DNA from: Ditylenchus dipsaci
Lineage: Eukaryota > Nematoda > Chromadorea > Rhabditida > Anguinidae
Assembly: GCA_004194705.1 (NCBI GenBank)
Contig: SADC01000520.1
Coordinates: 62,001 to 126,000, forward strand
Direction: 5' to 3'
DNA: 64,000 bases
Shown here: positions 35,301 through 43,796 of the stretch, one piece after another
How positions within the stretch are numbered: the stretch's first letter is position 1
How the letters are laid out: each line of letters opens with the position of its first letter
Notes under the pieces: model-generated
Seen by the model: only the letters and a program-made list of their open reading frames with translations
What the model was told of the DNA's origin: nothing
The model's database searches: none
Position numbers and translations under genes: made by a program

Positions 35301-35829
35301 TTTCTGTGTAACACGCCACATTTATTTTCAGATTTTTAATGCAATGACCACAATGAAAGGCTTAATCGCACAGATAATACTCATTTCACTTCGGCGCAGT
35401 AATACAATATTAAAGTCCTTTTACGTAAGTTTTGTTCTTTAAAGGAAAAGGGGAAGTCTACTTAGTTCGGGAATGCGACATTGGATTATCTTTGTGTCCA
35501 TGTTCCAAACGGTGAGCAGTTTGACCACGAATGGTTGCACTCTTTTGTTGTTGGACAAATTTTCTCGGGTTTTGTCAGATGTCAAACAGTTGACCAAATA
35601 AAAAAATTACTGGTCACCATTTTTTGGACATAAACACAAACTTGCATCACCAATGTCACATTTTCCAACCTAAGTAGCTTGTCTCTTTCAGACTTTCTTC
35701 ATTTATTGAATTTCTTGCAGGCAGGGTTGTGCTGCTAATGGTCGAATTTTTGTTCCCCACTCAAGCGATGAAAGCTATTCAGAGTGTAACTCAACAATAA
35801 TATCTGAAACTTTCTATAATTCAATGTGA
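20059..35829 (+). CDS. ZDHHC17: Ankyrin-repeat DHHC palmitoyltransferase (ZDHHC17/HIP14-like), gene span
   Basis: Fourteen exons were located: 20059-20300, 22244-22320, 22376-22455, 22512-22732, 29612-29743, 32098-32237, 32295-32404, 33118-33227, 33277-33380, 34916-34954, 35004-35109, 35158-35288, 35332-35424 and 35721-35829. The order matches HIP14: N-terminal ankyrin repeats (LLHWAA, STPLHW, HGHAKMVSLLIRSGA), an ALDIAKKK segment, two pairs of transmembrane helices around a DHHC Cys-rich domain, and a TTNE-type motif. These enzymes take palmitoyl from CoA onto their own DHHC cysteine and then onto substrate cysteines at Golgi and vesicle membranes; the ankyrin domain binds substrates. The ankyrin exon expected between 22732 and 29612 was not found. 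At least seven one-base frame breaks interrupt the exons; conserved sequence continues in phase after each, so sequence error is more likely than a pseudogene. Introns are filled with nested transposons. Confidence 0.85.
20340..21178. mobile_element. Foldback element with CTCGACCCCGATT arms and the GC-rich core
   Basis: It lies in intron 1. The left end has a poly(C) run, then GGGGACTGATCAGGTGGAG and CGTGTTTCTCGACCCCGATT; the right end is the complement at about 21105-21178. The centre (20690-20900) is the dispersed palindromic core found at 17.9, 24.9 and 46.0 kb. The core is shared with elements whose arms are quite different. Confidence 0.7.
21179..22243. other. Intron 1, remaining part
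   Basis: AT-rich intron sequence in which I see no nested element or exon. A 73-codon + frame at 21260-21481 has no homology or splice sites. Confidence 0.35.
22244..22320 (+). CDS. ZDHHC17: ZDHHC17-like exon B (ankyrin)
   Basis: TTTATTGCAG precedes it and GTAATT follows. It reads IAKLLIDRKCNVNAIGG then STPLHW, matching the HIP14 repeat with LGGDLNSTPLHW. It ends in phase 2. Confidence 0.88.
22376..22455 (+). CDS. ZDHHC17: ZDHHC17-like exon C (ankyrin)
   Basis: The acceptor TTTTTTAG is only 55 bases after the previous exon. It reads AARHGHAKMVSLLIRSGADW and ends in phase 1 at GAAG|GTGGCT. Confidence 0.88.
22512..22732 (+). CDS. ZDHHC17: ZDHHC17-like exon D (two ankyrin repeats, three frame breaks)
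   Basis: It begins GFTALHISVQF and continues, after breaks near 22544, 22580 and 22710, through PVAAYLIAMG, RMTPAIWSAYKVYGVDP and GNTPLHW. The homologous protein has the same order (AYLIAKGQ, GMTPLMWAAY, NTALHW). The donor is TGG|GTAAGT. Confidence 0.82.
24605..27240. mobile_element. Foldback element with GC-rich core, split by a TA-flanked element
   Basis: The left arm runs from GTAGCGAATAACG plus poly(C) at 24608 through the core at 24850-25065. The right arm resumes at about 26990 (CATAAAGAGGACTCTTTTGG) and ends with poly(G) then TATTCGCG at about 27235. The insert at 25079-26986 separates the halves. Confidence 0.65.
25079..26986. mobile_element. TA-flanked transposon relic, 1.9 kb
   Basis: The inverted ends begin GACGTTTCGCAAATTTAG, flanked by TA on both sides (25077-25078, 26987-26988). 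Behind them both arms share ATTCTATTATTTTATA and TTGCGCAATTCAAATATTT-like sequence. TA duplication suggests the IS630/Tc1/mariner group. The interior is less AT-rich than its surroundings and has fragmented minus-strand frames (25817-26137, 26130-26345, 26305-26511) that could be a dead transposase, but no DDE motif can be pointed to. Confidence 0.65.
28345..29086. mobile_element. hAT-type element with GGGGCAACTTTT-motif arms
   Basis: The exact 8-bp direct repeat ATAAAATT flanks it (28337-28344, 29087-29094). The ends are GGAAGACAATTAAAAATTGC and GGACATATAATAAAAATGCC (inward). Both arms are imperfect repeats of TTGCCCCATTTTCCGGAAAAG-like phrases in opposite orientation. The centre (28520-28870) holds purine/pyrimidine-biased unique sequence; the 166-codon minus frame across it is a chance reading of arm and centre. 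Confidence 0.8.
29612..29743 (+). CDS. ZDHHC17: ZDHHC17-like exon E, ends at a GC donor
   Basis: It reads KKKPALDIAKKKNDM, the counterpart of the HIP14 segment after the last ankyrin repeat, and ends with LKKDK after one missing A near 29725. The donor is AAG|GCAAGT, a rare GC-AG intron type. It joins in phase 0 to the exon at 32098. Confidence 0.82.
29766..30006. mobile_element. TTAA-associated inverted-repeat miniature element
   Basis: The ends are GGGCATGCGCACCC and, inward from the right, GGGGCATGCCCACGC; TTTAA lies outside each end. TTAA flanks suggest a piggyBac-type miniature element, though the exact end base is uncertain. The centre contains TTTTTTAGAAATC in both orientations. Confidence 0.55.
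30270..31066. mobile_element. TA-flanked foldback with TTTTGCCAAGTTTCG-motif arms
   Basis: The inverted ends begin GGATACATTTGGCAAA, bounded by TA (30268-30269, 31067-31068). The outer arms are repeats of TTTGCCAAGTTTCG; the inner arms are long inverted copies that meet near 30660. The inner arms include GTGGATTCGAACCAGCAACC, whose complement has a near-perfect tRNA B-box (GGTTCGAATCC). No protein is encoded. Confidence 0.75.
31229..31570. mobile_element. mariner-like miniature element
   Basis: It begins GGTTGGTCCATAAGTTCACA and shares with the 47.8-kb copy TTATACACAAC, GGTTTCATAA and GAAATTCGGAAAC-like segments. The right end (GCGCTGTTTATAGACAACCG) is the diverged inverted counterpart. It lies in the ZDHHC17-like intron before the exon at 32098. 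Confidence 0.5.
32098..32237 (+). CDS. ZDHHC17: ZDHHC17-like exon F (transmembrane helices 1-2)
   Basis: The acceptor is GTTATAG. It reads IPFLVTFTAGFIFN and SELLAVLFILVSLLF, two hydrophobic helices aligning with the HIP14 segment TPFLVIWLVGFIADL. It ends in phase 2. Confidence 0.86.
32295..32404 (+). CDS. ZDHHC17: ZDHHC17-like exon G
   Basis: It follows a short 57-base intron (TTTTCAG). It reads SKERKEFSIRTLLLAMAISS, then a hydrophobic stretch to FFLHP, giving the loop and the start of the next membrane helix. The donor is CCAG|GTATGT, phase 1. Confidence 0.84.
32752..32988. mobile_element. TA-flanked miniature element, AACTCACCC variant
   Basis: The ends CAGTATTTACTCTAATAACT and CCATATTTCCTCAAATAACT (inward) lie between TA dinucleotides. 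The phrase AATAACTCACCCCCCTCC follows the left end and CAGCTGAGTTATT precedes the right end. It sits in an intron of the ZDHHC17-like gene. Confidence 0.7.
33118..33227 (+). CDS. ZDHHC17: ZDHHC17-like exon H
   Basis: The acceptor is TTTTTTTTAG. It reads MQIAFFILILSIPYLFYRIC then SDPGFI. The SDPG motif marks the cytosolic lead into the DHHC domain. The donor is AAA|GTTTGC, phase 0. Confidence 0.87.
33277..33380 (+). CDS. ZDHHC17: ZDHHC17-like exon I (first half of the Cys-rich domain)
   Basis: It reads NFCSTCLLIRPPRSKHC, the zinc-binding CxxC...RPxRSxHC signature of DHHC enzymes. The donor GTAAGT follows in phase 2. Confidence 0.92.
33456..33689 (+). CDS. Possible alternative 3' exon of the ZDHHC17-like gene
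   Basis: An acceptor (TTTTCCTAG) precedes a 78-codon open stretch that is in frame with the Cys-rich exon at 33277-33380 and ends in TAA at about 33687. It reads DVYRRFDWVSALQADK and later SFSKGQMDLLNLGVTYG. It has no DHHC motif. If spliced in, it would end the protein before the catalytic cysteine. It may instead be an unrelated captured exon; no family is recognised. Confidence 0.35.
33770..34745. mobile_element. Foldback half copy with GC-core remnant and CTCGACCCCGATT arm
   Basis: It starts with the right side of the core (GAGATGCGCGCACACACTTA, CTTAGACATGATTCCGAG) and ends with the arm GGGGTCGAGAAACACGAAAT seen at 20.3-21.2 kb. The left half is missing. It is split by the GGCCATAG-motif element. 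Confidence 0.6.
33950..34526. mobile_element. hAT-like element with TTGGCCATAGAATACTG-motif arms
   Basis: The ends are GGGTTATATTTAAATTGGCC and GGGTGGTATTTCATCTTGGC (inward). The flanks CTTTTATTC and CTTTTTTATTC match apart from T-run length. Each arm carries about five to eight copies of TTGGCCATAGAATACTGAA in opposite orientation. An inner palindrome (34112-34385) contains CTCGCTCGAAATCATGTTT and its complement. Confidence 0.65.
34916..34954 (+). CDS. ZDHHC17: ZDHHC17-like exon J (DHHC, 39 nt)
   Basis: A micro-exon between TTTTTTTCAG and GTTAGT. With the preceding CA it reads VCDMCVLRFDHH and ends after TG of the catalytic cysteine codon, which the next exon completes. Confidence 0.9.
35004..35109 (+). 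CDS. ZDHHC17: ZDHHC17-like exon K (catalytic Cys and membrane helix)
   Basis: It completes DHHC and continues PWVNNCVGAQNHRMF, the conserved tail of the catalytic domain. After one missing base near 35052 it reads LILLDLACALTFVGCLY, the third membrane helix. A 49-base intron separates it from exon J. Confidence 0.88.
35158..35288 (+). CDS. ZDHHC17: ZDHHC17-like exon L (fourth membrane helix)
   Basis: The acceptor is TTGTATAG. One frame reads CKPWVTILRDVLSFLLF then MAWCNAAYQASR, a helix in the HIP14 position. The donor is CCAG|GTTGTT. Confidence 0.75.
35332..35424 (+). CDS. ZDHHC17: ZDHHC17-like exon M (TTNE-type motif)
   Basis: After one missing A near 35352 it reads MTTNERLNR, matching the TTxE motif found in DHHC enzymes after the last membrane helix (ITTNERMN in HIP14). 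The donor is TAC|GTAAGT. Confidence 0.8.
35721..35829 (+). CDS. ZDHHC17: ZDHHC17-like exon N (C-terminus)
   Basis: The acceptor is TTTCTTGCAG. The frame QGCAANGRIFVPHSS matches the position of the HIP14 HGCVRNII segment and stops at TGA 35827-35829. Joining in the right phase to the previous exon needs another one-base adjustment, so confidence is lower. Confidence 0.6.
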
Positions 35830-35934
35830 TGATGTCGATGGATGTCAAAAGCAAATCACCTATCGACTGTCCTAACAATTGCAGCAAAATATTGAGCTAT
35901 GTAGAAGACGACGTGCCGACAATTGCTGTTCTGA

Positions 35935-36300
35935 CTTAGAGAACAAGACAATGGTGGACGCGTCATTTTCCGGCTCGATTAATGCGGGTGCTCGTTAGCG
36001 AACCGACAAATATAGGTGGTCTTTAGCGGACATGACTTTAGCAGACGCGTTATTTTGCGGACCGACAAATGCGGATAGAAATTTGCGGACGCCAATTCAG
36101 CAGACGCAACATTCATGATAAGACTATGGCGGATGCGATATTCGCGAATACTTTTGAAGGTAAAAAGGCTTTTATTTATAACATCAAGTGCAAAAAGCAG
36201 ATCCTCATTTGTAGCGGCCGCAAAAGTCGTCCGCTAATGTCATTTCGCAAAAAAATCTAGTCCGCCAATGTCCGTCCGCAAATGTCGTCACGCCGTGTAA
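35935..36300. repeat. Array of GCGGACG/CGTCCGC-type motifs
   Basis: Imperfect copies of phrases such as GGCGGACGCGATATT and TGTCCGTCCGCAAATGTCG occur in opposite orientation in the two halves. The plan matches the motif-arm transposons, but I could not define ends or a duplication. Confidence 0.45.
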
Positions 36301-38339
36301 AAAGTGATGTGTTCAAGGGGCATACTAGCGCGTTTATACTGCAATTAAGGCGGCGACCAGCAATTTTATTTCTCTCTTTACTATTTGTATAAGCCTTCCA
36401 GCTGATCCAACAAAAGTTTTCTGCCTAATTTAGAATTAGGATAAGGTTATAAATATCACATTTGAGTTGAGAGAAGAATGATACTATTGCACTATCTTTT
36501 ACTTCCACTAACTATTTTGTAAAATGATGGTTCCCGTGTTAATTTGCAGTGAAACTCACTGGTATGATCGTTTTTGGCTGAACAGTGAACAGCCTTTTTG
36601 TTGATTTGGTAAAAGGGCGTTTTTTGCCCCAGGTTTTTATAATTTTAGGCTTAATTAAACACATGTTTGCATTTTTACATCGACACAATTACGGTTTACT
36701 TTATTACTTCAACTCATAATTAAGCTATTTTTTTAACATATGATAGCAGAAAATATATCAGAACAGACGAAATCGATGAAAATGAAACATCGGCGAAAAA
36801 AACCCTGGAGAGCTCAATGTGGTACGACATTCTGTTACTCAATAAGTTCAACGCTCAGCTTTCTAGCTTTTCAGGGTTCTGGAGACTTATTAATCGTCAC
36901 GGATGAAAACATTGTTAGGTTGTTTTATTAAAATGTATAGTGTGTACTTGTCGTGCATTCCAGCCATTCCGTTGATCATTGCTATTGTGTCTGTGTTTTT
37001 TTCAAATAAACTTTTTGGAAGGCAATCCAAGGCGAAAAAATACAATCAGCTGACCTGTTATTTTAAAAAAAAAGTTACAAGCTGTGTTCGATGATGTTTT
37101 TGACTAACCAATTATTGCTAACATCAGCCAAAATGCTACCAGAACCCAGATGAAAACATAACAGTTGGCGAAAAATAATAGAGTTCACTTTATCTCTGTT
37201 TTGATATTTCAGTGTAAATTCTGATCTGTGAAACTCATGAAATTATTTTTGCATTATATCGAAACAGCCATTTTTCTGTGTCAGTTAGCTGAGATCATTG
37301 TTCGAATCAAGAGCGTTATTTTGACTGAATCTTTTGAATTCTAAGTCAGCCGCAGGTTTATTGTGATGAATAATGAAATAGAGTTTTTTCAGCTGTCATT
37401 CTAGGCGTTTAAATTTTTTTCAGACGGATTTTTAATCTGACAGCTCCTGCCGATTATTCCATCAGGTTCAATTATTATATTATCTATTATAGTGATCTAT
37501 GCGAAAAGGATGTCTCAAAAAATTCCACCGATTTCAGACGTTTATAACTTTTTGTCGTGAAGTGCACTCGATATTTCGTAAACAAAGCGTGCGGTGATTA
37601 TTTTCTAGCAAATTTTCTGTAAACATTTTTCTATGAAATAAAAGCACTATTTTGCTTTATACCTTTCCGGTAGTTAGGTCGTTCAATAGGGCATTTGCTG
37701 ACAGTAAAGCAGTGCTAGAAATGGTTTCATTGACTGCTCGATAGTTTTTGATCGTAGAAGTCGTCGAAGTTGATAAAAAGTAGAACAAAACAAACAGGGT
37801 CTGCATCCAGTGGAATCAAACCTGTGACCGATAGACGATGCGTATAGGAAATTCCCGCTCCTTAAGTTATCTTTTGAAGGCAGACGAGTGAAGAAATTGC
37901 GCAATCTTAAGAAATTTTAAAAAAAAGGAAGAAATTACCTTTCGGTCAAAATTAACTTATTTATTTGTCTTTTTCTGACAGATAAAATGTGACACCAAAA
38001 TTTGCAAAGAGACACACCTAAACGCCATGATTCAGACCTACAAAACAAAAAAATAGCCGAAGAGCATAAAAAATAATAAGATGAGAGTCATTAAATTTGT
38101 GTACTTTTTGTACGCACATGTAGCTGAATGCTAAAGTAAAAAAATTATGGTGAAATGTTTTCACAAAATTTTTGGTCATAAATATATTGTGCTCATTGAC
38201 TGTTTTCAGGTTTTATTCATTTCAATCCTTGGCAGAAAACTAAAAAAATTCCTGTTTCACTATCCGTGGAAGCTCTTGACAACATCCGTCAAGAATAGCG
38301 CAATTTTCACGACTCACCCTGAGTATGTATGACACAAAA
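36301..38339. other. Intergenic, possible stray exon and tRNA-like remnant
   Basis: No firm gene. At 36925-37094 an open stretch after TGTATAG reads CIPAIPLIIAIVSVFF, a single membrane-helix-like segment, unassigned. At 37795-37860 the minus strand reads GGTTTGATTCC within CACAGGTTTGATTCCACTGG, a tRNA B-box-like sequence related to those at 10.6 and 44.5 kb. Confidence 0.3.
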
Positions 38340-38650
38340 TCCTAGGAGCTACTCGGTTATAACCGCCCCTTCCCCCAAATCAGATTTTTGGAAGTGTCAA
38401 AACTCATTTTCAAGTAATAATTTTGCCATAAAAGAACCAGAAAAGTGATATTAAAAGGGATCAAGGAGAGTTAGAGATGCGCGCACGCACTTACCTTAGA
38501 CATGATTCCGAGAAGTACACTTGATCATAAAATGCATATAGAGTCTATTTTTGCCACGGCCGAGTTGAAAAAATGGTAAAGCAGCTAAAAAAAGTGGCTC
38601 CTGTATTATTCCTTCCCTCTCAATACAGCCTTGATCCTTTTGACTTTTTG
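38340..38650. repeat. Foldback fragment (17.3-kb type)
   Basis: Left-arm sequence AATAATTTTGCCATAAAAG joins directly to the right half of the core (GAGATGCGCGCACGCACTTA) and the arm segment TTGCCACGGCCGAGTTG. It is a deleted copy of the element at 17300-18295. Confidence 0.6.
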
Positions 38651-38812
38651 CCTTGGGGGACCAAATAAACTATTTTAAACAAGGGTATTTGTGGCGACCT
38701 CAATTTAGGCTAAAAATTTCGAATTATGTAAATTTATAGTGAAGTAATCTTTTTCAACCACCAAACGACCTTTTTCTTAAAATACATGAAAATGGTCTGT
38801 ATTGTGTATGCT

Positions 38813-39010
38813 TGTTGTGATGACCTCGTATTTGAATTGCTCTTTTGTCTCGAGCGGAATTATATTGTGCTGTGGTTGTATCACAGCTTCTATTAATTAT
38901 TGTTTGTGTCGTATTGCTGTATAGTCTGTTCTGTTATAAAGCTTAAAAACTATTCTTGTGTCGGTACTGCTCTAGGCACTACTATTATTCTATCTATTAC
39001 CGATACAACA
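38813..39010 (+). repeat. 5' LTR
   Basis: The 198-bp repeat begins TGTTGTGATG and ends TACAACA. It differs from the 3' LTR by two one-base gaps in T and A runs and one substitution (GTTATAAAG versus GTTATGAAG). Confidence 0.95.
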
Positions 39011-39014
39011 AATT

Positions 39015-39025
39015 TGGCGCAGTCG
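39015..39025 (+). other. Primer binding site (tRNA-Ser-like)
   Basis: TGGCGCAGTCG begins four bases after the 5' LTR. It complements a tRNA 3' end CGACTGCGCCA, which fits tRNA-Ser acceptors. The tRNA identity is inferred from general knowledge. Confidence 0.7.
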
Positions 39026-39156
39026 CATTAAAATATGGAACCTGCGGATGTTCAAAAGATTTTGGAGCAAAATGCTCAATTGATAAAACTATTCTCTGAA
39101 CGTTATAATCCCCTGGCGCGGAGGCGCAGGTTAGTTCAATTTCAGGTGCAACGGAA

Positions 39157-40019
39157 ATGCTCGTCTCTTCTCTAAATTCCCGTCTGGCAGATTTCCGATA
39201 TGCTCCAGAGGACGATGATACCTTCGACAGCTGGTGGCTTCGCTATGGCTCGATTATCTCTGAGGATGGAAAGGATCTCAGCGAGGGTGCAAAAGTCAGA
39301 TTGCTTGTTGGGAGTTGCAACCAAGTGAGTTCAAACGTTTTTCTGAATCCGTCAAACCTAAGGGTCCTTATGAACTATCTTTTGCTGATACTACTACTCA
39401 GCTACAGAAACTTTTTGCTCAAACTAAGAGCCTTTTCATGAAACGTTATGAATGTTTCCAACTAAAGCAAAAGATAGGTCAGGACATCTTAGAGTTTGGA
39501 GCGGAGGTTAATAGTGGATGTGAAAAGGCGGCTCCTCCTATCAAAGGAGAGGCTCTGAAATGTCTTGTATTCATCTCTGGTTTACATTCTGACTTTCATG
39601 AGCTCCGCATCAAATGTCTCCAAAAGATTGAACTTGCTGAAATAGAGAATAGAGACCCTAAACTAGACGATATTGTAGACGAATGCAAGAAGCATCTATC
39701 TCTAAAAGAAAATGTGAAACAACTTCAGAAACAGTTCAATCACATGTCTACAAATGTTGTCACTCCCTATAGACCTGCTAAATATCAGCTAGAAATCCTA
39801 TTAAGCCAGCAGGTATTAAATCCAAAGCGTATAAACAGACCAAGCAATATCAATACCGAGTGGGTTCTCTCTGTCATGGATGTGGAGGGAATCACAGTAA
39901 ACCTAACTGTCCCTACAAGAATTCTATTTGTCCTCAATGTCACAGAAGGGGTCATATCAAAGCGGTATGTTACACGCCTCCTGAAAACCGACCGAAACCA
40001 ATACCAATTGTTTGCAATT
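39157..40019 (+). CDS. gag: Retrotransposon Gag-like region
   Basis: The coding signal moves between frames: 39157 to about 39310, then 39315 to about 39795, then a third frame to the stop near 40019. The last part carries two CCHC zinc knuckles, CHGCGGNHSKPNC and CPQCHRRGHIKAVC (from 39872), the nucleic-acid-binding signature of Gag. The upstream part is charged and helical (EFGAEVN, HLSLKENVKQLQKQF). The final frame 2 to frame 1 move into pol could be programmed -1 shifting, but the other moves look like sequence error. Confidence 0.8.
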
Positions 40020-43000
40020 AATAGAGTCGCAACCAACCCTCGATGTTGAAATGGATATTTCAAACGTCTCTTTTAATTCTGTGCAAGCTAGCATCACCGA
40101 TCCCTGGTATACAACTCTAAAAGTGGAAAAATCTCCTATCAAGTTTCTCATAGATTCTGGTTCTGGCGCTACTTTGATTACTCTAAATACTTGGGAACAA
40201 ATAGGTAAACCACCCCTAGAATCTACTATTCTACAGGGAAAGTCATTTACGGGTCATACTTTCCAAGCTAAAGGAAAATGTAGTGTTAACGTACAGTATT
40301 CTTCCGAACAGAAACACTATCTTTCATGTTATGTGGTAGAGAACAGCTTTTTCGATCTTATTGGCCGACCGTGGCTTATTTCTCTAGGTTTAGTTAACCG
40401 CATGACGGAAGTGTGTTCTCAGAATACTGTAGTCGCTCAAATTTCTCCTGAATCAATGGTCACTTCTCCTAAGGTGTTCGACAAGGATCACCTTCTAAAA
40501 TCTTTCTCGACTCTTTTTGACGATAAAACTCTTGGATTGTGCACTAAAACTAAGGCGCATTTATATGTCAAACCTGGAGAAAGGCCAAGATTCATTCCTA
40601 AACGACCTGTACCTTTGGCGTTGAAGAAACCGTTTCTGAAGAAATAGATCGTTTACTTCGTCTAAATGTAATTTGTCCAGTTGATTACAGTGAGTGGCAG
40701 CACCTATTGTGGCTGTCAAGAAAAAGAATGGTCAAATTAGAGTTTGCGCTGATTTTTCAACTGGGTTAAATAACGCGATCGAGTTAAATAAATATCCTTT
40801 GCCGTTACCCGATGAAATCTTTAGCAGACTCCATGGATCAAAATACTTCTCTTGTCTAGATTTGTCTGACGCTTATTTCCAAATTGAGTTAGATCAGGTT
40901 TCTAAGAAATTATGTGGAATAAACACTTATCGTGGTTTGTTCCAGTATCAACGGCTACCATTTGGAGTGAAATCAGCTCCATCTATTTTTCAAAAAGTCA
41001 TGGATGAAATGTTGGCCAATCTAAAGTGTGCTTTTGCTTATCTAGACGATGTCATCATTGTCAGCACATCGAAAGACCAGCATCTCAAAGACATATATGC
41101 CGTTCTAAATAAAATTCAATCTTTCGGGTTTAAGCTAAAATTGGAAAAGTGCAAATTTTTCATGGAACAAATAGAATATTTAGGTCAAATCATAGATACT
41201 AAGGGTATAAGACCTAATCCTAAGCGCACTTTGGCCGTTCGCAACATGCCCGTTCCGCAGACTGTTTCTCAGCTACGATCTTTTTTGGTGCTATCAATTT
41301 TTATGGTAGATACATCAACGAAATGAGGCAGTTGCGCGCGCCATTGGATAAACTACTACAGAAAGATGTCACCTACTTTTGGTCTAAAGAGTGTCAAGAG
41401 TCCTTTGACAAAGCCAAAGACATCATTTGTTCTGATCTCTTGTTAGTCCATTACGACCCTAGACTACCTATCATTGTTGCGGCAGATGCCTCTAAAGATG
41501 GCATGGGAGCTACTATAGGTCATAAGTTTCCTGATGGATCTATCAAGATTGTGGAACACGCTTCCAAGGCTTTCAATTCTGCGCAGCAAAACTATAGTCA
41601 AATTGAGAAAGAGGGTTTAGCATTAATTTTCGCCGTAAAGAAATTCCACAAATACATTTTTGGTCAAAAATTTACTCTACATACAGACCATAAACCACTA
41701 CTATCTATTTTTAGTTCTAAAAAGGGAATTCCGGTGTATGCTGCTAGCCGACTACAGAGATGGGCACTAATTTTAAGTGCTTACAACTTCAATATCGTCC
41801 ATATTCGTACCAATAATTTTGGTCAAGTTGACTCGCTCTCCCCGACTAATTGCAGACTATCCTAGGGAAGATGAAGAGCAAGTCATCGCTATGTTGAACC
41901 TAGTCGACCTTGGAGTCGAAAACATGCTCATAAATTCGATTGAAATGATCCCTGTTACTAGTGAAGAAATCGCCAATGCCATTTGTACTGACGAAGTACT
42001 TTCTAAAATCACACTTTACATGCGTGAAGGCTGGCCAGCAAATATTTCTCAGGAACCAATCGTTTCCTATTTTACTAAACGTCATGCTCTCTACATCACC
42101 AAAGGCTGTTTGATGTATGAAAATAGAGTTGTGATTCCTACTTCTTTGCGTCCTAGAATTTGAAAACACTACATTTGGGTCACCGGGAATAACTAGGATG
42201 AAACTTTTGGCTAAAGGTTATGTATTTTGGCCCGGTCTAGACTCTGATATAGAAACCGTAGTCCGTTCATGTACCAGTTGTGCATCCCAGGCTAAGAATC
42301 CACTTAAGCATACTTTAAAAGCGTGGCCTAGTACAGAAGGTCCATGGCAGAGGATCCACGTCGACTATGCTGGTCCGTTTTTGGGTAAAATGTTCCTCTG
42401 CATTGTAGATTCGTTCTCTAAATGGCCTGAAGTTTTCATCGCTCCTAAGCTCATACTGCTGGCTTAATACGGGTTCTAGAGTCTGTGTTTGCACGTTATG
42501 GATATCCCACAGTCTGGTCTCCGACAACGGTTCACAGTTTACATCGCACGAGTTTCTGAAATATTGTAAAGAAAAGGGTGTGAATCATTTGAGATCCCCT
42601 GCATATCACCCTCAGAGCAATGGACAAGCTGAACGATTTGTAGACACGTTCAAGCGCTCTGTGAATAAAATTCGAAATGAATCTTCTCTAAATCCTTCTA
42701 TTGTTGAATACCTGAGGACCTATCGCTCTACGCCTAGTACGGCTATAAAAGGAAAACTCCTTCAGAGCTGTTTTTGGGTCGGAAAATTCGAGTAGATATC
42801 TCTCTAGTAAAGCCTCAAGAAAGGCGTAAACATCATCTAAGTGGAGAGGAGACATATAAGTCTACTATGGAGAGAAACTTTAACTCTCATAATAATGCCC
42901 GGAAGCGGGTGTTCTCAGTTTCAGATAAAATCTACTTCAAACACTACCAAGGCCTGAAGCAGTCGTGGGTGTCTGGCGAAGTCTCTAAGAAGATGGGCAG

Positions 43001-43316
43001 TGTTCTCTATGAAGTGATGGCGGATTCCGGTCAGAAGCTCATTCGTCATGCCAACCAGATCCGTCCACGTCTCTCGCTGGCCGATCCTCTCTTTGAATGT
43101 GCTGAAGCTAAAAGGGTCCAAGAAGAAGTGCATCCTCCAATCTCTCCAAGGAATCTTGAAAATGTGGCTCAGGCAGGTAGGGCTTTTCATAATAATGAGG
43201 CATCACCACCTACACCTAATCTACGACGTTCTACTAGAACTAGACAGGCCCCTATCAGAATGGTCTATAATTCTGAAGGCAAAGACTGGCGTTTTGCCAG
43301 AGTTACTTCTAAGTAG
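40012..43316 (+). CDS. pol: Retrotransposon Pol-like region (protease, RT, RNase H, integrase)
   Basis: The aspartic protease is marked by LIDSGSGATLI at about 40150. The reverse transcriptase follows (PIVAVKKKNGQIRVCADFS at 40700, then YLDDVII at about 41040). RNase H has ADASKDGMGA at about 41480 and HTDHKPLL at about 41690. Integrase has a zinc region with CTSCAS at about 42272, the first catalytic Asp in HVDYAGPF, the second in SDNGSQF near 42525, and the Glu in NGQAERFVDTF near 42620. The C-terminus ends at the stop 43314-43316. Frame breaks lie near 40625, 40698, 41290, 41845, 42161, 42183, 42460, 42515 and 42765. Conserved residues survive on both sides of each. Confidence 0.9.
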
Positions 43317-43581
43317 ACTAAGTTGGGCTTGATATCCAAGTACACTAATTCTCTTCTATGTCTTTATCTCACTCATCTATGGCCGTGCTAATTAACTAAC
43401 CTGCACGAGGGATATATCTCTTTGGGGGTATTTTCTCTGAGTCCTAGTAGCTAAGGTGAACGGCTCGCTAAAGTCCAGCTATGATGTTTGAGTTTAATGT
43501 ATTTGTTCTCTAGACTATTTGTTTCTTGGATATTCTCGCCCTTCTTTCTCTTCTATCAACCTGTCTCTTTAATTCTCAAAT

Positions 43582-43591
43582 AAGTGCGGGG
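43582..43591 (+). other. Polypurine tract
   Basis: AAGTGCGGGG lies directly before the 3' LTR, the position of the plus-strand primer. It is short and interrupted by T and C. Confidence 0.5.
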
Positions 43592-43791
43592 TGTTGTGAT
43601 GACCTCGTATTTGAATTGCTCTTTTGTCTCGAGCGGAATTATATTGTGCTGTGGTTGTATCACAGCTTCTATTAAATTATTGTTTGTGTCGTATTGCTGT
43701 ATAGTCTGTTCTGTTATGAAGCTTAAAAACTATTCTTGTTGTCGGTACTGCTCTAGGCACTACTATTATTCTATCTATTACCGATACAACA
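43592..43791 (+). repeat. 3' LTR
   Basis: The 200-bp partner of the 5' LTR, with the same TGTTG...CAACA ends. Three differences between the LTRs indicate a young insertion if the two gaps are real, younger still if they are errors. Confidence 0.95.
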
Positions 43792-43796
43792 ATGCT

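Larger units (their letters stand above)
38813..43791 (+). mobile_element. Ty3/Gypsy-type LTR retrotransposon
   Basis: The 4979-bp element has a 5-bp target duplication ATGCT (38808-38812, 43792-43796), two LTRs, a tRNA-type primer site, a purine tract and gag, protease, reverse transcriptase, RNase H and integrase coding in that order. This order (integrase after RNase H) defines Ty3/Gypsy. No envelope gene is seen. About ten single-base frame breaks occur in the coding region although the two LTRs differ at only three sites, which suggests a recent insertion plus sequence errors. Confidence 0.95.

Noticed and set aside
40012..40019. Programmed -1 frameshift between gag and pol
   Set aside because: The frame change is in the right direction, but there is no canonical slippery heptamer and many other frame breaks in this copy look like sequence errors.
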